A stretch of DNA of 64,000 nucleotides from Brasenia schreberi (GCA_036023115.1 JAYKKT010000088.1:4314001-4378000), one strand, 5' to 3'. Shown: positions 24,199 through 37,039, counted from the first letter of the stretch. Numbers and translations are program-made. The notes: generated from the letters alone by a model not told the origin.

Positions 24199-27100
24199 TT
24201 GCTAAATCATCGTCCAAGATACCCATCTCGGTAACCAATTCCTTACTTTCTTCTTAGCTTTTTTGTCGCCCATTATTGGTTTCCTTCATTCTCGTTTAGT
24301 TGTTCGCTTTCGTTGAGCGTGATTAATCGTTGTCATGATCATGGCGGTGCAAGTTCAGGATGAAGAGATCCGTACAAAGAAGAACGAGTGCTACGCGGAT
24401 ATCGAAAGGTCAGATTTTGTATATTGAACACCTAAACTCTCTCTCACACACACACACAACAATTTACCATATAGTCATCAGCTACCTTCTTGCACACGTA
24501 CACACACAAAAAATTCGCCATATGGGTTTTGTCATCAGCCACCTTCTTGTCTTGAAAGATTACTTAAAATCTCAATTTAGTCGTATACAGTTCTGAAAGT
24601 GACATTCTACAATAGGTTTGAAATTATTGCCACGAATGTCAAACCTTTTTAGCAGTAATTTTGTTTAATTGGTTTTTGAATGGAAGTGCTTTTTCTGATT
24701 GTGTAGTGGACTTTGGGGACTAAAATGCGCATCTTCATCGATAATGAAAGAGAATTGTGCTTTGCGCTGTCTTTCGCCGGTTTGTTATCAGCTTATCTAT
24801 GAAGGGGACCCTGTGAGAACAGTAAACCGACTTCTGAATTCTATTCAAATTTAATAATTTCCTTGCATTAACAAGTGTTCGTGCTCTATGTTGATTCCTT
24901 TGCTTCTGGATCAGCTGGAAGAAGGGGAGATAGATTATGTTCGAAGCCAAGAGTACAAATACTGTTTGCACAGGTGAGAGACTCTATGACAGTATTATTT
25001 CTAAACGTTTTCCCATCTCATGCATCTTGATGGCATGCCAAGAATTCTTATCTCCTCTTAGTGGTTTCTATATTTAAGGAATTTTATAAAAAATGCCTTT
25101 ATTTGCCGATGAACTTTGAGCACTTTATTTTCAAGCGTGTTATCATTGCTTACTGAACAATGATGAACTTGATCAGCTATTCACATGACATCGAGATTTT
25201 TGTCACCAATTCTTTACAAAAGACTATAACATTGATCATCATGCATGTCCCTGTGATGACATGCCTTTTGCCTCCAACTGGGCACTTAGAATGCTATTCA
25301 GCGCATACTGATAATGCTTTATGTATGGAGAAAAGAAGTTTTACTTCCATTGTGGTTTGTGAGGATCAAAGGGAAATTGAATTTGATTGTTCTCTTTTTA
25401 TAGTGGGGTAGCTAGTTGAATACTCAACGTAGTGGACAATTGTTGAACATTTACATGCTATGTAGAATGCTGCCATGCATTGTATGGTTCCATTACGATA
25501 TGTGAAGCTTTAAATTATCCCATTCTAAGTCTATCTACAGATGACATTATTGCAGTGATCAATAGATTCAATACTTCTTTTTATCATTCATCATACCAAA
25601 TATGAGATGATGCTTCTTTCCTTAATCAGGTATAATCTCTAGGAGTGTTTCAACAGATTTGGTTGTAGCTTCAAGTCACTCCAATATTGTACTGTATAGA
25701 GGTCCAAATGATCAACTCTTGCTGCACTGCTCAAAGGGAACTTTTGAATTTATGTTCTCATAGACCTATTCCAGTTTCTGGGTTCTCTTTCTGAAACCTC
25801 TTTGACATGACTTGGGCAATTGTCACCGACTTCACTCTACCTGGAGAAAATAGGTGACATTTATCTTGATGAGTATTAAGCAGATAAGAATGAAACAACT
25901 CAATAAGTTTTACGTTGTTTACAGTTTACACTATGACCTAGTTTTTCCAATCAAAATATGAACTAGTTTATTATTTTCATTCTCAACCTTCGTACTTCCA
26001 ACCACTATTCTGCCTTGGTGGGTGTAAAATTGTGTAAGGTATCACTGGGGTTGCCGGCCTTTCTTTGGTATGAACCTTAACTATGAGAAATTTCTGGGTA
26101 TGTTTTGTAACAAATCAGTGGATGCGATTTCTAACATGGGGATACTTTTCTTGACCAAGGTGATCAGAGACTTTGTTAACCCCAGCAATAGGAGAAATAT
26201 TTTGTCTCCTTTTTTTGTGCTTCCAATTCAAAAACCCTTTGTTCCTTCTTCTTGTTCACTTAACCATCTTATTACACTTTTCCTTTTATTATGAGGTAAA
26301 ACTTAAACTCCCCCACCATAGTCGATCTCAAGCCCGGATGCGAAAGGAGGAGGGTTGTGTTAGGCTTCAACTTTGTTAGATTTACTATCATAGGTTCTAA
26401 ATATTATGAGCATTTCATTGGAGCATTCTCTCTTAATGACACGTTGCATAGCCTGAAAACAGTGAAAAGAAAACAAGGGCTTCTACGTCTTCATCTAGCT
26501 TCTTTTGAGTAATCTATCTAACCGACCCTATCTAGTATAGGAAAAGGTTTAAAGGTTTAGTTATTATATTATGAGGAAGAAGTTAATGAAGTATTCTCAA
26601 AGTTGTTTTATCCATTGCTATTGTATCAAATGATAAAAACATTGTTAAGAAAGAAATGGCTTTTCCCAAATGAAATGAAACATTTGATCCATGCACCATA
26701 TCCCACCTTAGCCGGAAAGATATGTGGCTATGAAAGAGGGATTAAATAGAACAGAATTGACCAAGTGGTAGATTTGTGTAAACACTTTGTTTATTCCATA
26801 TTTTGGACCTTAGCTCCATGGAGCGATGTTTTATTATTGGAACATGAAACAATTGAAATATGAGATCAAAACACTATGATGGTATGAACTGCCTAAACAA
26901 GAATTTTGGAATGGAGAACAACCAGAACTTATTACTCACTACATCCTGTTAAACCTTTTTGCAAAAGATCCTTTGTTGTTTCTGTAACATTCTGATAAAT
27001 TCTCTCTGAGATCGAGGAATATACCTTGTAATGCAGGCATGCGTACAACATGCATATCACATGTATGCACAAGGTCATATATAAATTTGAATTTAATACC

Positions 27101-27377
27101 TTGCTCCGCTATTAAAAATATCTCAAATTGATGCATATAATTTGATATGTTCTTGGGTGTTAGCATTTTGGCCATGCGTGCTGCCAGTTTCGGATCATGT
27201 AGGCATGGTTGGTTGCTTGAATCCATTAAACTTTGGTTAAATTTGGACATTTGTCTTTAGCAAGAATCCTTGTTGAGCTCTCATGGTGCGTGATAGTAAG
27301 TTAATTTTCTTCCTTGCTGTTGCAGAGAGTCATTGGGAGAGAGCCTGGATGCTGTGAAAGGTTCTTTCAATTATTAG
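24132..27377 (+). CDS. Small secreted Cys-rich protein, DUF4787-like
   Basis: Five exons with good GT/AG borders and matching phases (24132-24230, 24359-24408, 24707-24812, 24915-24973, 27326-27377) encode 121 residues. Residues 1-24 are a typical signal peptide ([20 protein letters not shown]...). The mature part has the pattern [51 protein letters not shown] and ends [16 protein letters not shown]. The paired Cys spacing and the conserved LSPxCY and SQEYKYC words match a conserved small plant family that I recall as DUF4787. It is probably secreted or ER-lumenal; no biochemical role is known to me. The fourth intron is long (2.35 kb) and contains an internally deleted RTE derivative. The 5' UTR carries a second copy of the signal-peptide sequence. 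Confidence 0.85.
26310..26568 (+). mobile_element. Internally deleted RTE derivative (5' head joined to 3' tail)
   Basis: The left part carries the RTE 5'-UTR words seen at 40460-40610: 'caagcc', 'aaaggaggag', 'ttgtgttaggcttc', 'attatgagcattt..ttggagc', 'gacacgttgca'. After about 60 bp it passes directly to the RTE 3' terminus ('ccgaccctatctagtataggaaaagg'). The endonuclease-RT body is absent. It lies in intron 4 of the DUF4787-like gene. Confidence 0.65.
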
Positions 27378-28901
27378 TTTCATCTCTCGTTTTGAAGGCC
27401 ACACAGGAACATTCTCCTTGCAAGATACTACGAATCCCTCTACTTCTATAAGCGTTATCATCCTTAGGTATTATGTTCATTCTAAAGGAAAGGGTGGTCT
27501 TATTGTTACATTCTAGATAGTCAAGAAACCTAGTGCAACGTTGTTTATATGATTCTAGTAATGTCGCAAAATGGCTTCTCTTGGACTATGTGACTAGTAC
27601 ACTTTCTGAGGATTCTATTTGACGGTGGGGATTCTTGATTCTAGGAATCCCTACAAATTAACTCCATCAATTCGTCTCTCGAAATACCTGAAAGTTATGG
27701 CATTGATACCCAGTTGCTGTGTTTTGTACCTGCGCTGATTACTTGTTTCCGCATGAGCAGGTGGGAAATCTAAAGTCAGCGTTTGAAGGATTGATGGTCC
27801 GAATTCAAACTGTCAAATGCTGAGGCAAAATCTAACCATGAGCGTTTGAACTTGAAGGCAGTTGAAATTCTCTTTCCTTCAAATACGATATGTTGCCTAC
27901 AGTAATGTCATCATGTTCAGCTCATTTAAGTTGAGTTGGGAAGTCACAAGTTAAATGAGCCAAAGATGAGCTTCCTCGGCCGTATCAGGTTTTTCGTGTA
28001 TTTCCTCGTGAAAAGATGGATTGCTCGAGCTATCTGCCTGCCATTCCAAACTGGTCACACTGAATTGAGGGACGAGTTGAGTTCAGATAGACACGACCTG
28101 GTGCTTCTATGGACAACATTGGGTTCAATTGACCAATTAATCAAGCCTAGTTCTAATGGGTAGGCCGCGGACTGCAGAGAACAATTTCTTTTCCCTTCTG
28201 GGTTACGCAAAACCCTACCTGATATGCATTCCCTCGGGTATTGAACGCTTCGACTTTGATAGTTTTGTTAATTTGACCCCCTCAGCTCGGAGAGATGCAG
28301 CTCCTTGTTAGAAGCAAGGTAATGTTTCGATCAAGAATTGAGTTATTGATAAACGGTGGCTACGGCCATTCTCAAGCGTAAGAGGGGGGACATTCTCATA
28401 CGAAGTCTAACATTTCACGGTAGAAATCCAACAAAAATTAACCACAGGAAATCTCGCATTAAGTATGAAATCAAAGAACCCAACCGACCCACTTGGCTGT
28501 TGTTGTAAATGAAGCAATTCAACTGAACGGTTTTGGTGCCTGTTTCAAAAGGGGAAACAATTCACAGCCGTTTTTGTGCATCATAGTCATGAACTGACCC
28601 CCAAATGCCAGTTTCCCTAAAGTTCCACAATGCAAAGGCCCCAAAGGACACGCAGAAACCCTTGAACAGCAAATGAAATCTTTCCATTGAAATTCAACCA
28701 AGAGTTTACCTTTTTCAGCGAATTAGTATTTACGTATTTGATGTTCCTGGTTTTAAAGGCAAAAGATTCAAGAAGTGGGTCTCCCGAAGAGAAAAAAAGG
28801 CCCAACGATATCAGATGGCAGATTGAACAGCGAGATGATCAAATCAAACGATGGATTCGACGATCTTCAAAATCAATGTCCCCGGAGGCAAGTAGATCGA
28901 A
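27378..28901. other. Intergenic region, no gene recognised
   Basis: The 3' UTR of the DUF4787-like gene probably extends a few hundred bases from 27378. The 3' UTR of the convergent calmodulin-like gene ends somewhere above 28500. I see no repeat family here. Confidence 0.5.
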
Positions 28902-29486
28902 TCAAGCGGGTGATTTGGTCATCATCCGCATGAACTCCTCGAAGTTGACGGCACCATCGCCGTTCGTGTCCACGCCGCGGATCATGTCCTTGCAGGCGGA
29001 TAGGGTCGTGTTCTCACCCATGCTCCTCAGCACCTGTAGAAGCTCTTCCGCAGAGATCAACCCGTTGTTGTCGCGATCAAAGATAGTGAACGCATTTTGC
29101 AGATCTTCCATGCATTTCGATGAATCCGTTTCCTGCGTGTTCATCTGCAGGAACTCTTCCAGACTGATGAATCCATCGCCGTCGATATCAGCCTCCCTCA
29201 TCATCGATTCCACCTCTTCCCTCGAGCCGTTGAACCCTATGCACCGAACCATCGATTCCAGCTCGTCCATGGAGATCTGCCCGTCCCCATTCTTATCGAA
29301 CTTTTGGAAGACTAGGCGGAGGTCGCCGGAGTCTTGGATGGACAGGACGGAGACAGGGGACGACGTCACGGCGCACGGGCCGGATCCCGCCGGGGAGGAA
29401 GCGGAGCCGGCGGAATCAGAGTTAGGGTTCCGTTTGGAGGATTTCCGTCTATGGCCCAGAATCGGAATGAAGCAATTCATCTTCAT
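28902..29486 (-). CDS. Calmodulin-like protein with four EF-hands
   Basis: One uninterrupted exon encodes 194 residues. A Ser/Pro-rich N-terminal extension (1-50) precedes four EF-hand loops: DKNGDGQISMDE (64-75), DIDGDGFISLEE (100-111), DRDNNGLISAEE (137-148) and DTNGDGAVNFEE (173-184). All loops keep Asp at position 1, Gly at 6 and Glu at 12, so all should bind Ca2+. The protein fits the CML family, Ca2+ sensors that change conformation and bind target proteins. The N-terminus begins MKMNCFIPIL with a single Cys; acylation is possible but not shown. Met1 (29486) or Met3 may start. The exon is GC-rich relative to its surroundings, as is common for intronless plant genes. A TATAAAA box lies about 50 bp upstream. 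The specific CML number cannot be assigned. Confidence 0.95.
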   Translation of the reverse strand: MKMNCFIPILGHRRKSSKRNPNSDSAGSASSPAGSGPCAVTSSPVSVLSIQDSGDLRLVFQKFDKNGDGQISMDELESMVRCIGFNGSREEVESMMREADIDGDGFISLEEFLQMNTQETDSSKCMEDLQNAFTIFDRDNNGLISAEELLQVLRSMGENTTLSACKDMIRGVDTNGDGAVNFEEFMRMMTKSPA

Positions 29487-29536
29487 CCTCTCTTCGCGAT
29501 TTCGGGAGAATCCCCGGTGCTGAAAACGTACGTCCC

Positions 29537-29543
29537 TTTTATA
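29537..29543 (-). promoter_or_regulatory. TATA box of the calmodulin-like gene
   Basis: The minus strand reads CATTATAAAAGG, with TATAAAA about 51 bp before the ATG at 29486. The distance leaves a short 5' UTR, plausible for a plant promoter. Confidence 0.55.
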
Positions 29544-29734
29544 ATGAAGGACGAGAGAAAATCCGTTAGAGGGTCAGCATTGTGCCACGTGTAAATGAGG
29601 GTAATCGAACGGTATAAATGGGCGAATGAGTCGTTGGAGAGATCCGTCAGTTGGGACGGTTAGAGAAGAACGCGGACTCTCCTTTTTAGAAGAAAAAATG
29701 AGCTGTGCGGGTGGACCGGGCTGAGATGGCCGGC

Positions 29735-30600
29735 ACTATTTCGCTGGTCTAGTCCTGTCCCACCCGGCCCGACGGGTTGAACCGGACCTGAACCACCTTG
29801 AGAACTAGGAAACCCTACGGTTCCATCTGGTTTTACGGACCAGAGAACTGGATTCAGTGGTTTGGAACGGCCAGTTTTAAGTACTTTCCACTTTCGGTTT
29901 TAAAGTAATTTTTATTTCGGTTTTAAATTTCCAGTTTACTTCTTAAATACAATTGGAACCAAGTTGGATTTGAAGCGGGCAGCTCGGTCTCGGTTCTAGG
30001 TTTTGGTGGAACAGGAGCCACCGGCTTGGACTGGCTGTCCCGGAACTGGAGGATGGGATTGGTGGTGCTCAGTCAAGTGAGCTCATGCTGGTTTGCTGAG
30101 CTAGGTTTGCAACTCTCTAAAAGAGCCAATGAGAACTTTCTTTCAACCAAAGAGAGACAAATGAAAAGGGGAGCTACTCCTTATTTATCTGTGTTAAAAG
30201 AAGCCCTTATTTGATCTGCAGTAGCATCAACAATAAAAGGTTTATGCTCTTTGTTGCCAAATGATCTGCAGTTTTTCTCGAGGTATGGTTCTGGTTCTGG
30301 TTCTCGTTTCAGAATTATCGGTTCTAGTTTCAATTCCTGTTTAACTCCTAAACAGTTTTGAACGGAAAAAGCCAAACTTTTAAAGATTTGAAAAAGTATT
30401 AAAAATGGAAGGAAAATCATTATGAATTTATGACAAAAATAAAATGTATATGGAACCGGTGGTTCTCAACCACCTGCTCCAGTTTTAACCTGGTTTTGGT
30501 TCATTGGAAGGTGAAACCGGAACCGAACCCCAGTTAGAAATTCGGTTTGACCGATCCCTGACCCAATCTGGTTGCCAATTCCAAACCTGCCATATCTACC
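29735..30600. mobile_element. Two GGTTCCGG-type elements
   Basis: 29735-30060 and 30270-30600 are dense in 'aaccgg', 'ggttctggttctgg' and 'accggaaccgaac', the vocabulary of the elements at 19.5 and 23.3 kb. Exact ends are not clear. No ORF is supported. Confidence 0.4.
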
Positions 30601-30860
30601 TTGAAGCATATATATGATTGATTGTTAGGAGGCAATCAGTAAAAAGGGAAGTAGAACAAGTCTATGGTCCTGCATAATTTTAGGCTTATTAATAGGCTTG
30701 TATTGACCTAGTTCACAGTTTAAAATACACTTGGAATCGAGTCATAGAACAATAAAAGAAACGATAAAATATTATCTTGCTTTTCTTAGAGTTAAATACT
30801 AATGTGATATGAACTAAAAGAGTGGAGATCAAGTAGTTTACCTCACTTAATGTGGGGTAA

Positions 30861-30908
30861 AGCTTGGTTTTGGTTTTGGTTTTGGTTTTGGGTTTTGGTT
30901 TGGTTTTA
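30861..30908 (+). repeat. (GGTTTT)n hexanucleotide tract
   Basis: Seven or so units of ggtttt with small interruptions. It is not the plant telomere repeat (TTTAGGG). It may have grown from a GGTTTT-rich element of the neighbouring type. Confidence 0.85.
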
Positions 30909-31264
30909 AGAGACTCGATAAGCAATTTCAGTGACTTTTGACATTTAACTACATTTGATATTTGACAAATTCATCATTTTATGTCAAAATCATCTAATCG
31001 AAAAGTTTTCCGCACTAAAATATAGCCCATATTCGAATTTCAAGTTGCTGACCATGAGAAGAACCCCCTTGGTTGCATCTGAGTTTTCCTTTGTTTTGTT
31101 GGTCATAGAGTTGGACATTGGAATGGGTATGCCTGAAGGGGGCATGTACTTAACCTGGTATAGGATGTCTACTCACATGGCTCATCCATTGGGGTTTGGA
31201 AGTGTCATGCTTGATTTGAATTTGATTTGATTTGAGTCGATTTGATTGAATCTTATTTGGGTTA

Positions 31265-31845
31265 ATTTTTTAGAGTGATGGAAGAATTGATGGAGATGTT
31301 GCGCATAGAATTAATGCTAGTTGGTTAAAATGTTGAGGAGCATTAGGTATTCTTTGTGATAAAAAGATACCATTAAAGTTAAAAGATAAATATTATAGAG
31401 CAACAATTAGGCCTGCCATGTTTTATGGTTTTGAGTGTTGGGCAGTTAATCATCAACATGTACAAAAGATGTCTGTGACAGAAATGAAGACGTTGAGATG
31501 GATGAATGGTCATACAAGAAAAGACCGTATACATAATGAGGTTATTAGAAACAAATTAGGAGTGGCACCAATAGAGGATAAAATGAGAGAATATCGTTTA
31601 AAATGGTTTGCACATATAGAAAGAAGAACCTGTAAGAAGATATGAAAAACTAAATTTGGAAAGTATTAAAAGAGCTAGAGGAAGACCACAAAAGTGTTGG
31701 AAAGAAACAATAAAGAATGATCTAGCTTATTGTGAGTTAGCTGCTAACATGACACATGATAGGGATCTGTGGAAACAAAGAATCCATGTAGTCGACCCTG
31801 TCTCGTATGGGAAAAGGCTTAGTTGTTGTTGTTGTTATTGTTGTT
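31265..31845 (+). mobile_element. RTE LINE, 5'-truncated 3' fragment (copy B)
   Basis: It begins at 'agagtgatggaagaattgatgg', corresponding to 43136 of the full-length copy, and runs colinearly to the end: [54 protein letters not shown], then GTATGGGAAAAGGCTTAG and a TTG-repeat tail (31820-31845). Stops and a frameshift near 31625 (after ERRTCKKI) break the frame. Only the region C-terminal to the RT domain is present. Confidence 0.9.
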
Positions 31846-33090
31846 CAACTGTTGGATTTGGATTTGAATCCAAATTGTATAGGAGCAACACTAGTGTTAT
31901 TGTGTTCCATTTGAAGTATTGTATTATTATTATAGATGGAACCTATTATAATCAATGAAGAGTTGTTGGTTCTTATTATAGATGGAACCTGTTATAATCA
32001 AAATTCAGCCATTTGAGAATTCCTCTGATTTCAGTTGAGTTGAGAGAGGAAAACCAACCATAAGGGGGAACCCGGCTAGTGTGAATGACCGAGACATGTT
32101 TGATGGTTCGTTGCCGATAAATGGTCGAGTGATGCCATCACGAATCGAGTTCTTAGTCGCTTCTATGCGGTTTTTAAATTACTTGAAATTTGATTCATGA
32201 CAACTAAATAGATCTCATTTAGTTGTATGGGTCATACGTGCATCATATGATCACCCGCTACTCGCTACCTTATGTTAGTAACAAGAGATTTCACAAAACT
32301 GGAGCAACCCAAATTTGGATTAAGATCCAAAAAATTTCAATTCAATTTTTAAAATGCATTAATTTGAGACTATGGTTAAGATTTTCCTTCTAGGATCTAT
32401 GGTGGATTTCGTTACAGTAAACCCAACGAATCCGATATTTGGGTATGATATTGACATTCTAAAAAGATACTCGGACCTGGACCTACATGGACCGGACTAA
32501 GTCGAACCCGTTGACATCCAATACTGGGCTCCATGGTGAGGCAAATCACATTGTGATGGGGTTCCATCAAGAGGAGGAAGGTTCCATAGTGTGTGCGGCC
32601 CATGATCCGGGTTGTGAAATCTAGTCCAATCTATGTTCACTTCGCGAGCTCGGGTCAACGGTCAAGATTTGCCTGGCTGGTCCGGATGGGTCCGATATAA
32701 AATGACAGTTTTTTAGGCCCCATGGACCTCTTCTTTGGTCGTCCTGTTGAGAAATGACGTAGTTGTGATAAAAAAATACTTAAAATAACTCTCACGGAAA
32801 AAAACACTGAAAATAACAAAAAAAATATCCATTATAGTATCTAAGGGTAGTTTTTTAAATTATTTTCTTTAAAATTCATAACAAAATATTAAAAACTTAA
32901 AAATCATGAAAAAATCTATGACATATACCACACAACTCAATACCAAAACAAATTGAATGACATGCATATACCACACAACTCAAGCTCAGCGTGAGTTCAT
33001 CCAAACCAAACCGCAAGCACCTTGGTTAATTCAACAGCCATAGAAGCAAATCATGTAATCGAACTGATCAGTAAGTATGCCAATATAATA
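31846..33090. other. Gene-free region
   Basis: A repeated word (ttattatagatggaacctrttataatca, 31926-31952 and 31974-32000) is a short tandem duplication. Otherwise I see AT-rich sequence without a recognisable gene or transposon boundary. Confidence 0.45.
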
Positions 33091-33094
33091 TGCG

Positions 33095-33560
33095 GGTCCG
33101 GGCCAGCTCTAGAACTGTTTAAACCAGTCCTGGAACCATCCAGTTCGGTTACAGTTCGATATTTTAAAAACCCACACCAAAACCGTAACCAAAATTAATC
33201 TAAAAACCAGCAGGTCGGAATCATTTGGAACTGGTGGTTTCAAACCGCCTCAGCCCCGACCCAACTCTCATGCCCCTCCGTCCCCCTCCTCTCAGGTAAA
33301 AACGTTAGCCTCCGTCGTCATGAGGTTGTCAGTTTCGTTACATAGGTTGATAGTCTGTTAACTCCTCAGCTGTCAGTTTTTTAATTATTATATATATAAT
33401 ATAATATATTTTTAAAATTTTAGGTTTTTTTGGTTTCAAACAGTTTCAGATTTAAAACCGAAACCGCTCTGAAACCGATGACTCTTGGAACGGTAATCGG
33501 TCTCGGGTCAATTTAGTTTAGGTTCAAGGTTTCAGACAAACCAAAACCGCCTGTATCTTC
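33095..33560. mobile_element. GGTTCCGG/AAACCG-type element
   Basis: The left half has 'ctagaactgtttaaaccagtcctggaacc' and 'ggaactggtggtttcaaaccgcc'; the right half has 'gatttaaaaccgaaaccgc' and 'ttggaacggtaatcgg'. This arrangement suggests two subterminal repeat regions around a short AT-rich core. It probably belongs with the elements at 19.5, 23.3 and 29.7-30.6 kb. Confidence 0.4.
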
Positions 33561-36228
33561 TGAAAAACATCATAAAACTTAAAATAATCACTAATTTCAT
33601 GAATGAATATTTCATGAAACTCAGTGTCATACTTTCTTTAACATGGTGTAGTTATTATTTACGATGCGGTATATCAGCAATTTGAATACTGTTAACAATA
33701 TCTCGGAATTCTAACAAAGCACCCGATGCTTATAGAAATTGAGAGAGAGAGGGAGAGTGTAGCGGTTTGGAGCGTTGCTGGACCTCGGTGGCAGCCCACA
33801 ATGATGGTAACTGCCATTTTGAGGCTATTTACCATTCTGGTGAACTTTATAAGAGGGCTGCCATGGTCATCAATGCTGAGATGAGTTGGGCAAGCCGTTA
33901 GGACAACAACGAGTAGTCATCCAGAATCCGGTAAGAACCTCTCGTTTTTATACTTTATGTTCCTTCCAAAAAATATGTTGTTATGCATTGATTTCAGTTT
34001 GGGTCATTGAGTTTTGTTTTAATCTAGGAAGATGAAGGGTTTTAGAACTTCACCGACCTCGATTCGGTCGGAAATAACAAGCTATTGCCTGTTTTCATTC
34101 TCTTTTTATATTTCATTTTTTCAGCCAAAATGCCGCCATCGGCGGCCAATGTTGGGCTAGACCGGAATGGGGAAGGTTGGTAGTCGGTTGGGGATAATTG
34201 TTGGCCTTGGTCATGTCATAAAATGGTGAAATTGATGTTGGAAACTAATGGAATCGGCTCCTATTTGAGGTGTGTCTTGGTTCTCGTATCATGTCATATT
34301 TGACACAACATGTCATATCCAATACACCTTGAAACAATATTGTGTCATGTCATAACTTCGTGATGTGTGTCACTATAATGATTTTGTGTCGAAATGGGTC
34401 AAAATTATGTTCTAGGTCATGAGTTCTATGTCAGAAATAGGTTAGGTTCGAGTCGGGTCTTGGAACAGGTTTTAGGTGAGAAACATGACTTATTTCAGTA
34501 GTTCTAGGTTATGTGTCGACACAGGGACACATACTACATACTGTGTCACCCAATTTGGATCATATATAGATAAGTGACACTTTTGATTCAAGAAAGCTTA
34601 AATAGATCTAGGTTGGGTTTTAGGTGATTTTAGGATCGTTTAGGATCCGATTTGGACACAGTTTGTTGCATTAGACTTGTAATTAAATGAATTTTAATAT
34701 TTAATTATTTATAATTATTTAAAAATTAAAATTAAAAGATTTGATGGTGATAAGAGTGGTTCAACAATTTGGAGATTGGATCTTAATACTCTTTCAGGTA
34801 GGGGTTGTACATTCTTTTATAGAACCATGTTAGAAGTTATTTCTTGTTTTAGATGGATTTAAATACGCATGTCTGCTAAATGTTTTAATGATATTGATGA
34901 AATAATGTTTGTAATTATGTGTTATATGTTATGCTTTTAAAGTAAAACTTGTTTATGGATTGGTTGATAAAGAGCATATTTTGATATGTACGTGTTGGTA
35001 TGAATATGGTATTTAAATTTTGTGTGGATATGGATTTGGGTATAAGTAGACCCAAATATGAGATTGTGAATATGATAAATTGGAATTGGTTTTGAAATGT
35101 AATAAAGTGTGAATATATGAGTTGTATTTATATAGTTTGTGTGGGGTCTCTAGAGACTTGAAGGTTCCTCAGGCGTTTAGGCTTAGAGCGAATATAAAGT
35201 GTCTTCCCAGGCATTTTACCGTCAGAGTCGGCGTGGTTATCATCATTGACGGAGTTACCTAGATCACGTTAGGGAGGGTTAGATAACTCCTATGGACTTT
35301 GAGGTAGACACAATATGAGTTGTAATTATCGTAACTGATGATATATGCTTGTGTGAGTATGAATTTGAGATTACGATTTAGAAATGAAACTGTGATTTGT
35401 TATGAAATGATTGTGAAACTATGCATGCTTTTAGTATGAATTATGTTTAAAGATGTTTAACATTTCTACTTAGCTATAGGTCGAAGCTCACCCTATCATT
35501 TTACAGTTCGTCCTGAAGCTACCACTTTCAAGGTACACAGAGTAGAGTAGCAGTCGGATATAGCTACACTTTGCATTTAGATGGTAAGATAAGTATTACA
35601 TTATTTAGAAAATCTTGTTATTAGGGTTTTATTTGGTGTGCCTCGCACCATTTTGGATGTATTATTTAGATCCTCGAGAGAGTCGGTACAAATAAGCTTA
35701 AAGATACACAAACCATTAAAAAAATATTACTACTAAACACAAATATCCAAAGACCATTAAAAAATATTGCTACTAAACACAAATATCCTTAATTACTAAA
35801 CACACATCCCATTTCTGGAACAGTATGACAAGGGGAATGTAGAATCCTTCTCGAGCTGCATGGCGCAGCTATTTTTTTTGTTTACAATAGGGAGAGTTTC
35901 TCGAGCCTGCCGTACTCTCGCTAGCTCGCTCTCATCACCCTGCCATCCGACAAAGAAAAACCCTAAAAGAAAACTTTGCATTGGATGGCCTTGGGGAAAC
36001 ACCTGAAGAGAAAGATGAAGATGAATAGAAGAAGCGTGGGAATCTGGCTTTCATGCATTCTCAACTTCTTCCTTTCTAAGACAAAAGATGCCGAAGCCTA
36101 ACACACACACACACACGATCCCCTCTCTCCAGGAACTAATGCCCCAAGTGCTGCATCCCACAACTTTGAGAACCATATATGCTAAATGCAATAAGAGCTA
36201 AGGAATGAATAGACTCCAAGTGTTGTTT
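33561..36228. other. Gene-free region, probably non-coding retrotransposon debris
   Basis: 34740-35690 has low-complexity AT-rich sequence followed by words like 'aggtcgaagctcaccctatcattttacag' and 'ccaggcattttaccgtcagag', a style familiar from the non-coding 3' part of plant Ty3/gypsy elements. No gag or pol frame, PPT or LTR pair was found. 33735-33765 holds a GA-rich microsatellite. No gene is supported. Confidence 0.3.
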
Positions 36229-36445
36229 GTTTTTGTTACAAAAGGAGGCCAAAGTCTAGCACACACACCCACGCAAGCATATTCTGAAGGACAAACTCCC
36301 CACCCCTGGCCTTTGAGCTATCGTTCTTACTCCTTCAAGTTTTAAATACAACGGGACTAAGAGCACACCCTCAGGTTCGAACTCACCACCAGCAAGGTGG
36401 GAGTAGGAGTGTCCTACCAGGTGAGCTAACATAGGCTCCTTAAGT
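36229..36445 (-). mobile_element. tRNA-derived SINE (Au-like)
   Basis: On the minus strand the head reads TTAGCTCACCTGGTAGGACA (A box, around 36414-36430). About 30 bp later follows GAGTTCGAACCTGAG (B box, 36370-36384), then a non-tRNA body and a T-rich end (...GGCCTCCTTTTGTAAC). Head-body-tail order and the short T-rich terminus agree with Au-type plant SINEs. Confidence 0.6.
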
Positions 36446-37039
36446 TGGCAACCCATTTAATGCTATTTATATATTTGGCAACATGGGCACCAATGGCACA
36501 CATCCGTTCCTGTTTCGCAAACATGATCATCTTGGAAGACTAGAAAATTTTCCTTGCATTTTCTTTTTCGGATGGGTTTTTGCTTGCATTTTCTTTCTGC
36601 CGTTTCTAAACTTGTAGAGTGGTTCTTTCTTTATGTTTTTTTTACTTTTTTATGTAGGGTTTTTCAAAATGGCTTTCAACAAAAGGAACAGGTCGGCTCA
36701 CTATCGACCAGTTAGCAAACGGAAAAGTAACATGCCATGAACCCGACTCTAACCCCTAAGGCGCGTTTGATACTTGGTTCCAAAAGAACTGAACCTTTAC
36801 TTTCTTTTCAGTACCCACAGTTTCAAGTTTCGTTATGCATCACATACAAAAATCGTCATTGTTGGCAAATCCCAATTTAAGTGAAAATTTTTTACACAAA
36901 GAAGAAGGTGGCCACAAGAACTGAACCTAAGAGCTTCACATAAAAACCTCGCGTCACCTCCTCTCCTCTCTCATGTTGTCCTTTCCTTTTCTCTCTCATA
37001 TCGTTACTCCACCATCATAAAAACTCGAATCAGTATCAC

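Noticed and set aside
26939..27250. 103-codon minus-strand open frame in intron 4 of the DUF4787-like gene
   Set aside because: No recognisable domain; it lies antisense within an intron of a well-supported gene. A gag-like origin came to mind but nothing in the residues supports it.
28687..29523. 278-codon plus-strand open frame
   Set aside because: It is the antisense shadow of the calmodulin-like gene, whose EF-hands are unmistakable on the minus strand.
30861..30908. Possible interstitial telomere repeat
   Set aside because: The unit is GGTTTT, not the plant telomeric TTTAGGG.
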